Shown here: positions 57,269 through 64,000 of the stretch, piece after piece
Numbering within the stretch: position 1 is the first letter of the stretch
Layout of the letters: every line of letters starts with the position of its first letter
Assembly (NCBI RefSeq): GCF_022836935.1
Contig: NZ_CP083239.1
Coordinates: 1 to 64,000, forward strand
DNA: 64,000 bases
From: Ancylobacter polymorphus
Lineage (GTDB): Bacteria > Pseudomonadota > Alphaproteobacteria > Rhizobiales > Xanthobacteraceae
Direction: 5' to 3'
Translations under genes and position numbers: made by a program
Notes under the pieces: model-generated
Seen by the model: the letters and a program-made list of their open reading frames with translations, nothing else
What the model was told of the DNA's origin: nothing
The model's database searches: none

Positions 57269-58192
57269 ATGTCCCGCCCGCCCCAGGAAACGACCGGCGA
57301 CAGTGCAGGCCGCGCGGCTGCGCGGCTCGGACATTCCAGCGCCAAAAGCTTGCGTCACGGTGCCTTCGCCATGGGCTGCCTGCTGCTGGCGGGGGGCTGC
57401 ACGACGGGCCGGCCGCCGGTCGTTGCCACGCTGTCGGCCGAGGTTCCCGCCGTCGAGGCCCTGGTGCTGCCCGAGCCTGGCGGCCCGCGCATCATCGGCG
57501 TGATCGAAACGCGCTATGCAAATGCGCTGCAGCAGGAGGTGATGTTGGCGACCGAGGCGGCGACGCCGGGCCAGAATGCCTTCAGCGTCGTGTTTTTCGG
57601 CCCCGTGGAAGGGCGAACCGGCCCCGAGAACATCAAGAACGACAGCTTTCTCAGCGACTACGCTCTGGCGGAGGAGATGGAGCAGGCACTGCCCGGCATC
57701 GACCTGCGCACCTCGACCTATTTCGTCCAGAACCGCTACGGGCCCTTCGGCTACGCCGTGGGGCCGGGACAGGGCCGCGACCTCTGCCTCTACGCCTGGC
57801 AGCGCATTCAGGGCCAGCAGCGGATGAACGTTTTCGCGGCGGATCGCGGCGTCCTGTCGGTGCGTCTGCGCTTCTGCCAGAGCGGGGCCAGCGAAGCCGC
57901 GCTGCTGCGGATCATGTACCGCTACACCATCAATGGCTATTTCCTGCCACGCAGCTGGCAACCCTATGGCCGCCCGCTCCCGGTCGCGCCGGAGCTTGGC
58001 CGGGTCGGCGGACCGGTCGTCTATCCCTCGACCGTGTTCGGCACGGGCGCGGCCACCGCACCGCCGCCGGCGCCGGCGCGCGCCTCAGCCCCCTCCGCGC
58101 CCGGCTCCGTGCCGGCACCCGTCGACACCGGACCGAGCGTGCCGAGCGCGCCGCTCGAAGGATACCCGACCGTTCCCGCGCCTCAGCCCTGA
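57269..58192 (+). CDS. bcsN: Cellulose biosynthesis protein BcsN
   Basis: A 307-residue lipoprotein. The lipobox is LLLAGGCTTG near residues 37-46, so it is lipid-anchored after cleavage. The domain has RIIGVIETRYANALQQEVML, NAFSVVFFGP and LRTSTYFVQNRYGPFGYA, and the C-terminus is proline-rich. BcsN is found with alphaproteobacterial cellulose operons; its exact task is not known. It is divergent from bcsA. AGG sits six bases before ATG 57269; ATG 57233 would add 12 residues. Confidence 0.82.
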   Translation: MSRPPQETTGDSAGRAAARLGHSSAKSLRHGAFAMGCLLLAGGCTTGRPPVVATLSAEVPAVEALVLPEPGGPRIIGVIETRYANALQQEVMLATEAATPGQNAFSVVFFGPVEGRTGPENIKNDSFLSDYALAEEMEQALPGIDLRTSTYFVQNRYGPFGYAVGPGQGRDLCLYAWQRIQGQQRMNVFAADRGVLSVRLRFCQSGASEAALLRIMYRYTINGYFLPRSWQPYGRPLPVAPELGRVGGPVVYPSTVFGTGAATAPPPAPARASAPSAPGSVPAPVDTGPSVPSAPLEGYPTVPAPQP

Positions 58193-58221
58193 GCGGTGCT
58201 GCTGAACTCGGCGAAATTGCG

Positions 58222-58848
58222 TCAGCCGCGCGGGCGATCGCCCGGGGGAAGCGCGATGCCGAGACTCGCGGCGGGCGGAAGCTCCGGCAGGCGGAACGTC
58301 GTCGCCCCCGCTTTGGCCGGCTCCGCCTCCGCCATCTTCGGACCTTCAGCCGGCGCTTCCGCCGCGCGCGCCACGGCCCCCGTCACCTCCACCGCCAGCG
58401 GCTCGGCGGTAATGGCCCCGAGACGCCAATGCCCGTCCACGGGCAGGAAGGCCATATCGAAGCCGATCCTCAGCGGCGCGGTCGGGAAATAGCCGCGCAG
58501 GCGCAGCGCCCCATCGGCCCCGATGGAGGGCGGGGCCGAGAGCTTGGCGTCGAGAAGGGCGACGGCGGCGAAATCCAGCCGTCCCTCGCGCCACTGGCGG
58601 AAGCGGTCGGCAAGCGCGGCACTGGAATTGGCATCCCGGAAGGAGGGCGCCGCCAGATCGCGCAGCACCGAGTAATTGCCGGTCAAATTGGCCTGGTTGA
58701 GCGCGATCATCGTGCCGCGCAGCAGGGCCAGAAGCACCGCCGGCGGCGGCATCGCATCGGCCGGCTTCTTCTGCGCGTGGGCGAGAGCCGGCGCGAGCAG
58801 AGCCAGCACAAGCGCGAGAACGGCGAGGCGGGCGGGGCGGCGCATCAT
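58222..58848 (-). CDS. Secreted hypothetical protein coupled to the YadA-like gene
   Basis: A 208-residue exported protein. Signal peptide LAVLALVLALLAPALAHAQ ends near residue 26. The mature part has LLALLRGTMIALNQANLTGN and YSVLRDLAAPSFRDANS, then RLRGYFPTAPLRIGFDMAFL and PVDGHWRLGAITAEPL, suggesting a small alpha/beta fold such as an NTF2-like domain; this is a guess. The last 50 residues are low-complexity. It starts two bases after the trimeric autotransporter stop, so it is likely co-translated and may help that adhesin. Family not recognised. Confidence 0.65.
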   Translation of the reverse strand: MMRRPARLAVLALVLALLAPALAHAQKKPADAMPPPAVLLALLRGTMIALNQANLTGNYSVLRDLAAPSFRDANSSAALADRFRQWREGRLDFAAVALLDAKLSAPPSIGADGALRLRGYFPTAPLRIGFDMAFLPVDGHWRLGAITAEPLAVEVTGAVARAAEAPAEGPKMAEAEPAKAGATTFRLPELPPAASLGIALPPGDRPRG

Positions 58849-58850
58849 CG

Positions 58851-60077
58851 TCACCACGCGAACAGCAGGCCGGCCTTGCCGCCGACCGTGCCTTCGTTGA
58901 GACCTAGGCCGATGGCGCCGGTGACGAAGAAGGAATCGTCGGCGATGCGGGCAATGCTGGAGAGCGCGAGCGCATTCTGCCCCCCGAACGTGCCCCACTG
59001 GGCGCTCACCGCCATGTTCTTGCCATTGGGCAGGGTCGGCGTGTCCATCGCCATCGCCATGGCAACGCCTTCGCTCACCCGGTCGATCTCGGCCCAGACG
59101 GGGCGCAAGTCGAAGAGTTCCGCCGTGCTCGCGCTGGCGAGATTGCCGGCGGCATCGGTGGTGACGATCTGCAACGCCCCGCTCTGTGCGGCGCGGCTGG
59201 CGCCGGAGGTCAACCCCGCCATCGTAAAGGTCGAACCGGCGGTGCCCAGCGCCATCTGGTTGGCCCGGCTGGTGGTCGCCCCGGCCCCGACGGCGGTGGA
59301 CCCTTCAAAGGAGGCGATGGCGCCGGTGCCAAGGGCGGCGGAGTTGGTGGCGGAGGCGTTGGCGTTCTGCCCCAGCGCGACGGCACCGGCTCCGGCGGCG
59401 ACGGCGTTCTGCCCCATCGCCGTGGCGCCGGCACCATTGGCGGTGGCGCCGAAACCGACGGCGGTGGCATTGGCGGCATTGGCGACGGCCCCCTGCCCCA
59501 GCGCGGTGGACCCGGCGCCATTGGCGGTGGCCGCCGTGCCCAGCGCGGTCGCGTTGGCGGCGTTGGCGACCGCGCCCTGCCCGACAGCGGTCGACGCATC
59601 GGCATTGGCGCGCGCGCCCTGGCCGACGGCGGTGGCGTTGGCGCCATTGGCGAGGGCGTCCTGGCCGAGCGCGGAGGAGGCGGTGCCGTTGGCGCTCGCC
59701 CCGCTGCCGAAGGCCGAGGAGAAGCCGGCATTGGCGGCGGCGCCCTGCCCGGTCGCGGTCGATTGCTCACCATTGGCCGTGGCGCTCCAGCCTATGGCGG
59801 TGGAGGACACCCCATTGGCCACGGCGAGCTGGCCGAAAGCGCTGGCCTTGTCGGAAAAGGCGCGCGACCCCTGCCCCACGGCCGTCGTGCCGGCCTGCGT
59901 TGCCTGCGCATCATCGCCGATCGCGGTCGAATCGGCTCCGCTCGCCACGCCGCCGCACTGCAGGGCGGTCACGGTGAGGTCGCAACTGATCTCCTCGGCG
60001 GCCGCCGCCAGCGGCGCAAGGCCCGCCAGCAGAGCCAAGCCGGCTGATCCACCCATCCCCACAAGGCACCGTCGCAT
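58851..60077 (-). CDS. YadA-like trimeric autotransporter adhesin
   Basis: A 408-residue trimeric autotransporter. After a signal peptide (GLALLAGLAPLAAAA) comes a head of about 18 short repeats, each 14 residues of the form TAVGQGAxANAANA, the left-handed beta-roll of YadA heads. A short linker leads to the C-terminal membrane anchor (about residues 330-408: NMAVSAQWGTFGGQNALALS to VGGKAGLLFAW) with a terminal aromatic residue. There is almost no coiled-coil stalk. ATG 60077 begins the signal peptide. It shares its transcript with the downstream secreted protein and lies next to the cellulose genes. Confidence 0.88.
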   Translation of the reverse strand: MRRCLVGMGGSAGLALLAGLAPLAAAAEEISCDLTVTALQCGGVASGADSTAIGDDAQATQAGTTAVGQGSRAFSDKASAFGQLAVANGVSSTAIGWSATANGEQSTATGQGAAANAGFSSAFGSGASANGTASSALGQDALANGANATAVGQGARANADASTAVGQGAVANAANATALGTAATANGAGSTALGQGAVANAANATAVGFGATANGAGATAMGQNAVAAGAGAVALGQNANASATNSAALGTGAIASFEGSTAVGAGATTSRANQMALGTAGSTFTMAGLTSGASRAAQSGALQIVTTDAAGNLASASTAELFDLRPVWAEIDRVSEGVAMAMAMDTPTLPNGKNMAVSAQWGTFGGQNALALSSIARIADDSFFVTGAIGLGLNEGTVGGKAGLLFAW

Positions 60078-60437
60078 AAACACGTCTCGACATTCGCGCG
60101 GCGCACCCGCAGCGCCGTGCCGGTAACATCGCGGCAACATGGTTAACGTCGCGTTAACCAGTTCGGAGAGCAGCGGAAGTCGCGCAGGCGCTGGAGGCCG
60201 ACGGGGCGCGTCGCGCCGACATGTCCGGAACCGCACGGCCGGCCCGCGCGCGCAGAAGGCGACGCGCGTCCCGCCGCCCGTGGCCGGGTCGCCCTGATAA
60301 AGCCACAGCTTCGACCGAGTTTAGACAGTAATTTTCGGACACATTATTGTATATATTGGAAATATTGCCACCATAGTCTCACCGGATTGCCGCGCGAATG
60401 TACAGTCAACAAGTTGTTATCGCGGTGAGCAGCCCCC
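60078..60437. other. A/T-rich intergenic region
   Basis: Between the YadA-like gene and the possible miniprotein there is no other supported gene. The first 100 bases hold the YadA promoter side with the CtrA-like dyad. Bases about 60315-60375 are strikingly A/T-rich (TTATTGTATATATTGGAAATATTGCC without its ends) and could hold the plus-strand promoter for the miniprotein. Confidence 0.5.
60141..60159. promoter_or_regulatory. Candidate CtrA-binding site (TTAA-N7-TTAA)
   Basis: The sequence GGTTAACGTCGCGTTAACC is a perfect 19-base dyad containing TTAA-N7-TTAA, the consensus of the cell-cycle regulator CtrA in alphaproteobacteria. It lies 64 bases upstream of the YadA-like gene. I saw no other TTAA-N7-TTAA pair in the window, where TTAA itself is rare. 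CtrA binding is inference from the motif. Confidence 0.6.
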
Positions 60438-60557
60438 ATGCTGACATGGCTTGCAAATATTTGGCACTGGCTGACAGACACCTATGAGCACGAGTGCCCT
60501 TACTGCGAAAGCGAAGAACTTTGCGAGGAATGCCTGGCACTCTGGGCTATAAAATAA
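60438..60557 (+). CDS. Possible 39-residue CxxC/CxxC miniprotein
   Basis: A short frame, ATG 60438 to TAA 60555-60557, encodes 39 residues. The N-terminal half is aromatic and amphipathic (MLTWLANIWHWLTDTYEHE). The second half has CPYCESEELCEEC, that is C20-x2-C23-x5-C29-x2-C32, a plausible zinc-knuckle or iron-sulfur site. GGTGAG lies eight bases before the ATG. The frame is A/T-richer than its surroundings. I do not recognise a family. A stem-loop spans its stop codon. Coding status is inferred from the cysteine spacing and the ribosome site alone. Confidence 0.45.
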   Translation: MLTWLANIWHWLTDTYEHECPYCESEELCEECLALWAIK

Positions 60558-60582
60558 TGTCCCCGTGCTGTTCCATAGCCCA
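60543..60582. terminator. Stem-loop across the miniprotein stop codon
   Basis: The eight-base arms TGGGCTAT (60543-60550) and ATAGCCCA (60575-60582) are perfect complements separated by 24 bases. It could end or stabilise the short transcript, or lie at the end of the converging RND operon. No U-run follows. Confidence 0.3.
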
Positions 60583-60614
60583 GCGGCGGCGCGCGGCGCT
60601 GCCACGCCCCCGGT

Positions 60615-63600
60615 CTACTCGGCCGGCGTATGGACGATGCCGGGGGCGATCTCGGCATGGGGCGTGTGGTGGACCCGCCCGATCAGCGAATACACCACCG
60701 GCACGACGAACAGGGTGAGCAGCGTGCCCAGTGTCATGCCGCCGACGATGACCCAGCCGATCTGCGACCGGCTCTCCGCGCCCGCGCCACTCGCCAGTGC
60801 CAGCGGCACGGCGCCCAGCACCATGGCGCCCGTGGTCATCAGAATGGGCCGCAGACGCAGAACCGCCGCCTCGATGACCGACGCGCGGCGGTCGAGGCCC
60901 GCTTCCTGCTGCTGATTGGCGAATTCGACGATCAGAATGCCGTGCTTGGTGATGAGGCCGACCAGCGTCACCAGGCCGATCTGCGAATAGACATTGAGCG
61001 ATCCGCCGGTGAAATACAGCGCCGCCAGCGCCCCGGTCATGGAAAGCGGCACGGTCAGCATGATGATGACGGGATCGCGGAAGCTCTCGAACTGCGCCGC
61101 GAGCACGAGATAGATGAAGCCGAGCGCCAGCAGGAAGATCACCACGAGGCTCTGGCCGGCGGCGCGGAACTCGCGGCTCTGGCCGGCGACATCGGTCTGC
61201 ACGGTCTGCGGCAGCACCTCACGCGCGGTCTGGTCGAGAAAGGCCAGCGCCTCGCCCTGCGAGAAGCCCGGCGCCAGATTGGCGGAAATGGTGGCGGAGC
61301 GCAGCTGGTTGAAGCGCTTGAGCTCCTGCGGCGCCACACTTTCGCGCACGGTGACGAGATTGGACAATTGCACCATCTCCCCGCTCGCCGAGCGCAGATA
61401 GATGGTGTCGAGCGTCGCCGGGGTCGAACGGTCGCGGGCGTCGAGCTGGACATAGACATCATACTGCTCGCCGCCCACCTCGAAGCGCGTGACCTGCCGC
61501 CCCCCGAGCAGGCTTTCCAGCGTGCGGCCGAGAACGGCGATGTCGATGCCGAGATCGGCCGCCTTGGCCCGGTCCACCGCGACGGAAATCTCCGGCTTGT
61601 TCAGCTTGAGGTCGCTGTCGATGCTGACGAGGCCGGGATAATCGCGGATGCGCTCAAGAAAGCGGTCGGTGTACTCGTTAAGCTGTTCATAGGTGCCGGA
61701 GGTCTGCAGCACGAATTCGATCGGCCGTGAATTGTTGGAGGCGCCGAGCGAGGGCGGGTTGTTGGCATAGGCATTGATGCCGGCGATGCGCCGCAGTTCC
61801 GGCGTCAGCTTGGCCACGAGTTCCTGCTGGCGCACATCCCGCTCGCCCCAGTCCTTCAGCCGGCCGATGACCAGGAAGCGGTGAACCTCGGGGAAGCCGT
61901 TGATGATGAGGACGCTGTCGACCTCCGGCTCTTTGGAGACGATGGTGTCGATCTGGTTGGTGTAGCGCGAGGTATAGGCGAGGGTGGAGCCCTCGGGCGC
62001 GCTGCCGGTGACGCGAACGACGCCGCGATCCTCGATGGGCGAGAGTTCCGAGGGCAGCACGGTGAGGAAGAAGGCACTGGCACCCGCCACGCCGAGCGCG
62101 AGCAGCAGGATCAGAGGGCGGAGCTTCAAGGTCGAACCCAGCAGCCGGCGATAGAAGTTCTCCATCGCCCGCAGCCGCCCCTCGATGAAGGCGGATACCC
62201 GTCCCGGCTTCTCCTCATGCTTGAGCAGGCGCGAGCACATCATCGGCGTCAGCGTCAGCGCGACAAAGCCAGAGATGATGACGGCGCCGGCCAGTGTCAG
62301 CGCAAATTCGAGGAAGAGCCGTCCCGTGCGGCCGGGAGCGAAGGCGACGGGCGCATAGACGGCGGCGAGCGTCAGCGTCATGGCGATGACGGCGAAGCCG
62401 ATTTCGCGCGCGCCCTTGATGGCGGCGGGGATCGGCTTCATCCCGTGCTCGATATGGCGGAAGATGTTCTCCAGCACGACGATGGCATCGTCCACCACGA
62501 GGCCGATCGCGAGCACAAACGCCAGCAGCGTCAGCGTGTTCACGCTGAAGCCCAGCGCGTACATGATGGCGAAGGTGGTGATGAGCGAGATCGGGATGGT
62601 CACGATCGGGATGATCGACGCCCGGAACGAGCGCAGGAACACCACGATGACCAGCACCACGAGCACGACCGCCTCGAAGATGGTGTGAAACACCGCCTCG
62701 ATGGAGCGCTCGATGAACACTGCATTGTCGTTGCCGATGTTGGCGCTCATGCCTTCCGGCAGGCTCTCATTCACCGCCGGCAGGATGGCGCGGGCGCCGG
62801 CGGAAACGTCCAGCGGGTTGGCCACCGCCTGCTTGATCACGCCGATGAAGATCGCCGCCCCGCCATCGAAGCGGCTGGCCCGGCGCTCGTCGGCGGCGCC
62901 GAGTTCCACCCGGGCGACATCGCGCATATGCACCTGCGCGCCATTCGCCCGCTTGACCACGATCTGGTCGAACTGGTCGACCGAGGTCAGGCCCGTGCGC
63001 GAGAGCACGGTGAATTCGCGGTCGACGCTCTCGATGCGGCCGGAGGGGATCTCGACATTCTGCGCCCGCAGCGCGTCCTCGACATCCTGCACGGTCAGTT
63101 CATAGGCGGCGAGCCGCTCGCGGTCGACCCAGATGCGCATGGCATAGCGCCGCTCGCCATAGATCTGCACATCGGCCACGCCGTTGATGTTCTTGAAGCG
63201 GTCAACGATGTAGCGGTCGATATAGTCGGACAGTTCCAGCGCCGACATGCGGTCGGAGCGGAAGACCACGAACAGCACCGGCTGGGCGTCGGCCTCGACC
63301 TTGGAAATCACCGGCTCGTCGATCTCGTCGGGCAGGCGCTGGCGCACGCGGCTCACCCGGTCGCGCACGTCGCTGGCGGCGACATCGGGGTCGACTTCCA
63401 GCCGGAAGCGCACGGTGATGCGGCTGGATTCCGAACGGCTGGTGGATTCCAGCACGTCGATGCCGGCGATGCCGGCGATCGAGCCTTCCAGAACCTGCGT
63501 GACCTGGCTCTCGACGATGCTGGCCGAGGCGCCGGGATAGGTGGTCACCACCGACACCACGGGCTCGTCGATGTTGGGATATTCGCGCACCGACAGGCGG

Positions 63601-63689
63601 CTGTAGGAGACGATGCCGATGAGGATCAGCAAAAGGCTCAGCACCGTCGCGAAGACGGGGCGGCGGACGCAAAACTCGGAAATGCCCAT
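60615..63689 (-). CDS. RND-family multidrug efflux permease (HAE1 type)
   Basis: A 1024-residue inner-membrane proton-drug antiporter of the AcrB/MexF fold. The N-terminal MGISEFCVRRPVFATVLSLL, the transport aspartate pair in GLVVDDAIVVLENIFRHIE and the two large periplasmic loops are present, with about 12 helices in all. The length and MAMGIS-like start fit the hydrophobe/amphiphile efflux group. The adaptor gene is immediately upstream (eight bases) on the same strand; no outer-membrane channel gene follows. The substrate is not predictable. Confidence 0.93.
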   Translation of the reverse strand: MGISEFCVRRPVFATVLSLLLILIGIVSYSRLSVREYPNIDEPVVSVVTTYPGASASIVESQVTQVLEGSIAGIAGIDVLESTSRSESSRITVRFRLEVDPDVAASDVRDRVSRVRQRLPDEIDEPVISKVEADAQPVLFVVFRSDRMSALELSDYIDRYIVDRFKNINGVADVQIYGERRYAMRIWVDRERLAAYELTVQDVEDALRAQNVEIPSGRIESVDREFTVLSRTGLTSVDQFDQIVVKRANGAQVHMRDVARVELGAADERRASRFDGGAAIFIGVIKQAVANPLDVSAGARAILPAVNESLPEGMSANIGNDNAVFIERSIEAVFHTIFEAVVLVVLVIVVFLRSFRASIIPIVTIPISLITTFAIMYALGFSVNTLTLLAFVLAIGLVVDDAIVVLENIFRHIEHGMKPIPAAIKGAREIGFAVIAMTLTLAAVYAPVAFAPGRTGRLFLEFALTLAGAVIISGFVALTLTPMMCSRLLKHEEKPGRVSAFIEGRLRAMENFYRRLLGSTLKLRPLILLLALGVAGASAFFLTVLPSELSPIEDRGVVRVTGSAPEGSTLAYTSRYTNQIDTIVSKEPEVDSVLIINGFPEVHRFLVIGRLKDWGERDVRQQELVAKLTPELRRIAGINAYANNPPSLGASNNSRPIEFVLQTSGTYEQLNEYTDRFLERIRDYPGLVSIDSDLKLNKPEISVAVDRAKAADLGIDIAVLGRTLESLLGGRQVTRFEVGGEQYDVYVQLDARDRSTPATLDTIYLRSASGEMVQLSNLVTVRESVAPQELKRFNQLRSATISANLAPGFSQGEALAFLDQTAREVLPQTVQTDVAGQSREFRAAGQSLVVIFLLALGFIYLVLAAQFESFRDPVIIMLTVPLSMTGALAALYFTGGSLNVYSQIGLVTLVGLITKHGILIVEFANQQQEAGLDRRASVIEAAVLRLRPILMTTGAMVLGAVPLALASGAGAESRSQIGWVIVGGMTLGTLLTLFVVPVVYSLIGRVHHTPHAEIAPGIVHTPAE

Positions 63690-63697
63690 GGCGCGGC

Positions 63698-64000
63698 TCA
63701 GCCCTGCGGCGCCGGCGGCGGCGGCACCACCTCCACCACAGCGCCGGGCTGCAAGCGCCCCTGCCCCGCCACGACGATGCTGGCGCCGGGCGCCACGCCC
63801 TTCACCTCGACCTCGCCCTTGGCGCGCTGGCCAAGCTCGACCTTGAGCTGTTGCGCCTTGCCGTCGACAATCTGCCAGACGAGGCGCTCCTGCCCGCGCG
63901 GCACGATCGCGCTTTCCGGCACGAACACCGCGTCGCGCGCCTCGCGGCCCTTCACCACGACGCGGGCGAACAGGCCCGGGCGCAGGGTCAGGTCCTTGTT
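63698..64000 (-). CDS. RND efflux periplasmic adaptor, C-terminal part (truncated by window)
   Basis: Only the last 100 residues lie in the window. They show the adaptor's final beta-barrel and membrane-proximal domain: LRPGLFARVVVKG, FVPESAIVPRGQERLVWQIV, VELGQRAKGEVEVKGVAPGA and a proline-rich C-terminus. The frame is open through the window edge, so the start is beyond 64000. It precedes the RND permease gene by eight bases, the usual adaptor-pump order. Confidence 0.88.
   Translation of the reverse strand, partial: NKDLTLRPGLFARVVVKGREARDAVFVPESAIVPRGQERLVWQIVDGKAQQLKVELGQRAKGEVEVKGVAPGASIVVAGQGRLQPGAVVEVVPPPPAPQG

Noticed and set aside
59300..59950. Regular near-identical repeats that could look like a tandem or CRISPR-like array
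   Set aside because: The 42-base period is in frame and encodes 14-residue YadA head repeats; there are no unique spacers.
58429..60126. Open frame antisense to the YadA-like gene with a repetitive Ala/Pro translation
   Set aside because: The repeats are simply the complement of the autotransporter head repeats; the minus-strand protein has signal peptide and membrane anchor.

Overview
The window is GC-rich (about two thirds G+C by eye), densely coded DNA from an alphaproteobacterium. A Hyphomicrobiales member, probably of the Xanthobacteraceae type (Ancylobacter, Starkeya, Xanthobacter), fits best. The clues are a class I lysyl-tRNA synthetase, a methanol-metabolism-related four-cysteine cytochrome c, a Hyphomicrobiales-style palindromic intergenic element, a bcsN-type cellulose locus, a TTAA-N7-TTAA (CtrA-like) site and tight ATGA/GTGA gene overlaps. 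The taxonomic call is inference from gene content. No phage, insertion sequence, integrase or CRISPR array was seen.

1-7.7 kb is the chromosomal replication block dnaA-dnaN-recF-gyrB, followed by two small envelope genes. No DnaA boxes of the form TTATCCACA were found, so oriC is not evident here. 7.8-17 kb holds a ThDP enzyme, a cupin, lysK, a solute-binding protein, a membrane glycosyltransferase with an MshEN-like N-terminus, a SCO protein, a palindromic repeat, a GhrA-type dehydrogenase and tRNA-Gly(CCC). 17-22 kb holds a YheC/YheD-like ATP-grasp protein, an MFS carrier and a DbpA-like DEAD-box helicase. 22.4-27.5 kb is an import-and-degrade cassette: a taurine/nitrate-type ABC importer with two permeases and a fumarylacetoacetate-hydrolase-family enzyme, divergent from a FadR-type regulator with two candidate operators between them.

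27.5-34.2 kb holds an orphan lasso-peptide B2-type protease, a HlyD/ATPase/ABC-2 exporter, an alpha/beta hydrolase of mixed base composition, a small conserved-looking protein, a FecR-like secreted protein and the cytochrome c. 34.3-38.2 kb is a translationally coupled four-gene operon: class III aminotransferase, BKACE enzyme, histone-deacetylase-fold amidohydrolase and GNAT acetyltransferase. It looks catabolic, with an unknown acylated amine or amino acid as substrate. 38.2-43.3 kb holds an ABC-F protein, a sorbosone-dehydrogenase-like protein and an OmpR/EnvZ-type pair. 43.6-45.9 kb is an unusual cluster of a free-standing acyl carrier protein, an overlapping alpha/beta-hydrolase-fold protein and a second ATP-grasp protein that is a paralogue of the one at 17.2 kb.

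46-49 kb holds a DUF2254 membrane protein and malic enzyme. 49.1-58.2 kb is a cellulose locus (bcsA-bcsB-bcsZ-TPR gene, with bcsN divergent) that lacks a BcsC-type outer-membrane barrel. Next to it, at 58.2-60.1 kb, lies a YadA-like trimeric autotransporter with a coupled secreted protein and an upstream CtrA-like site. This suggests a surface-attachment region tied to c-di-GMP and perhaps to the cell cycle. An AT-rich gap encodes a possible 39-residue CxxC/CxxC miniprotein, and the window ends in an RND efflux pump and its truncated adaptor.
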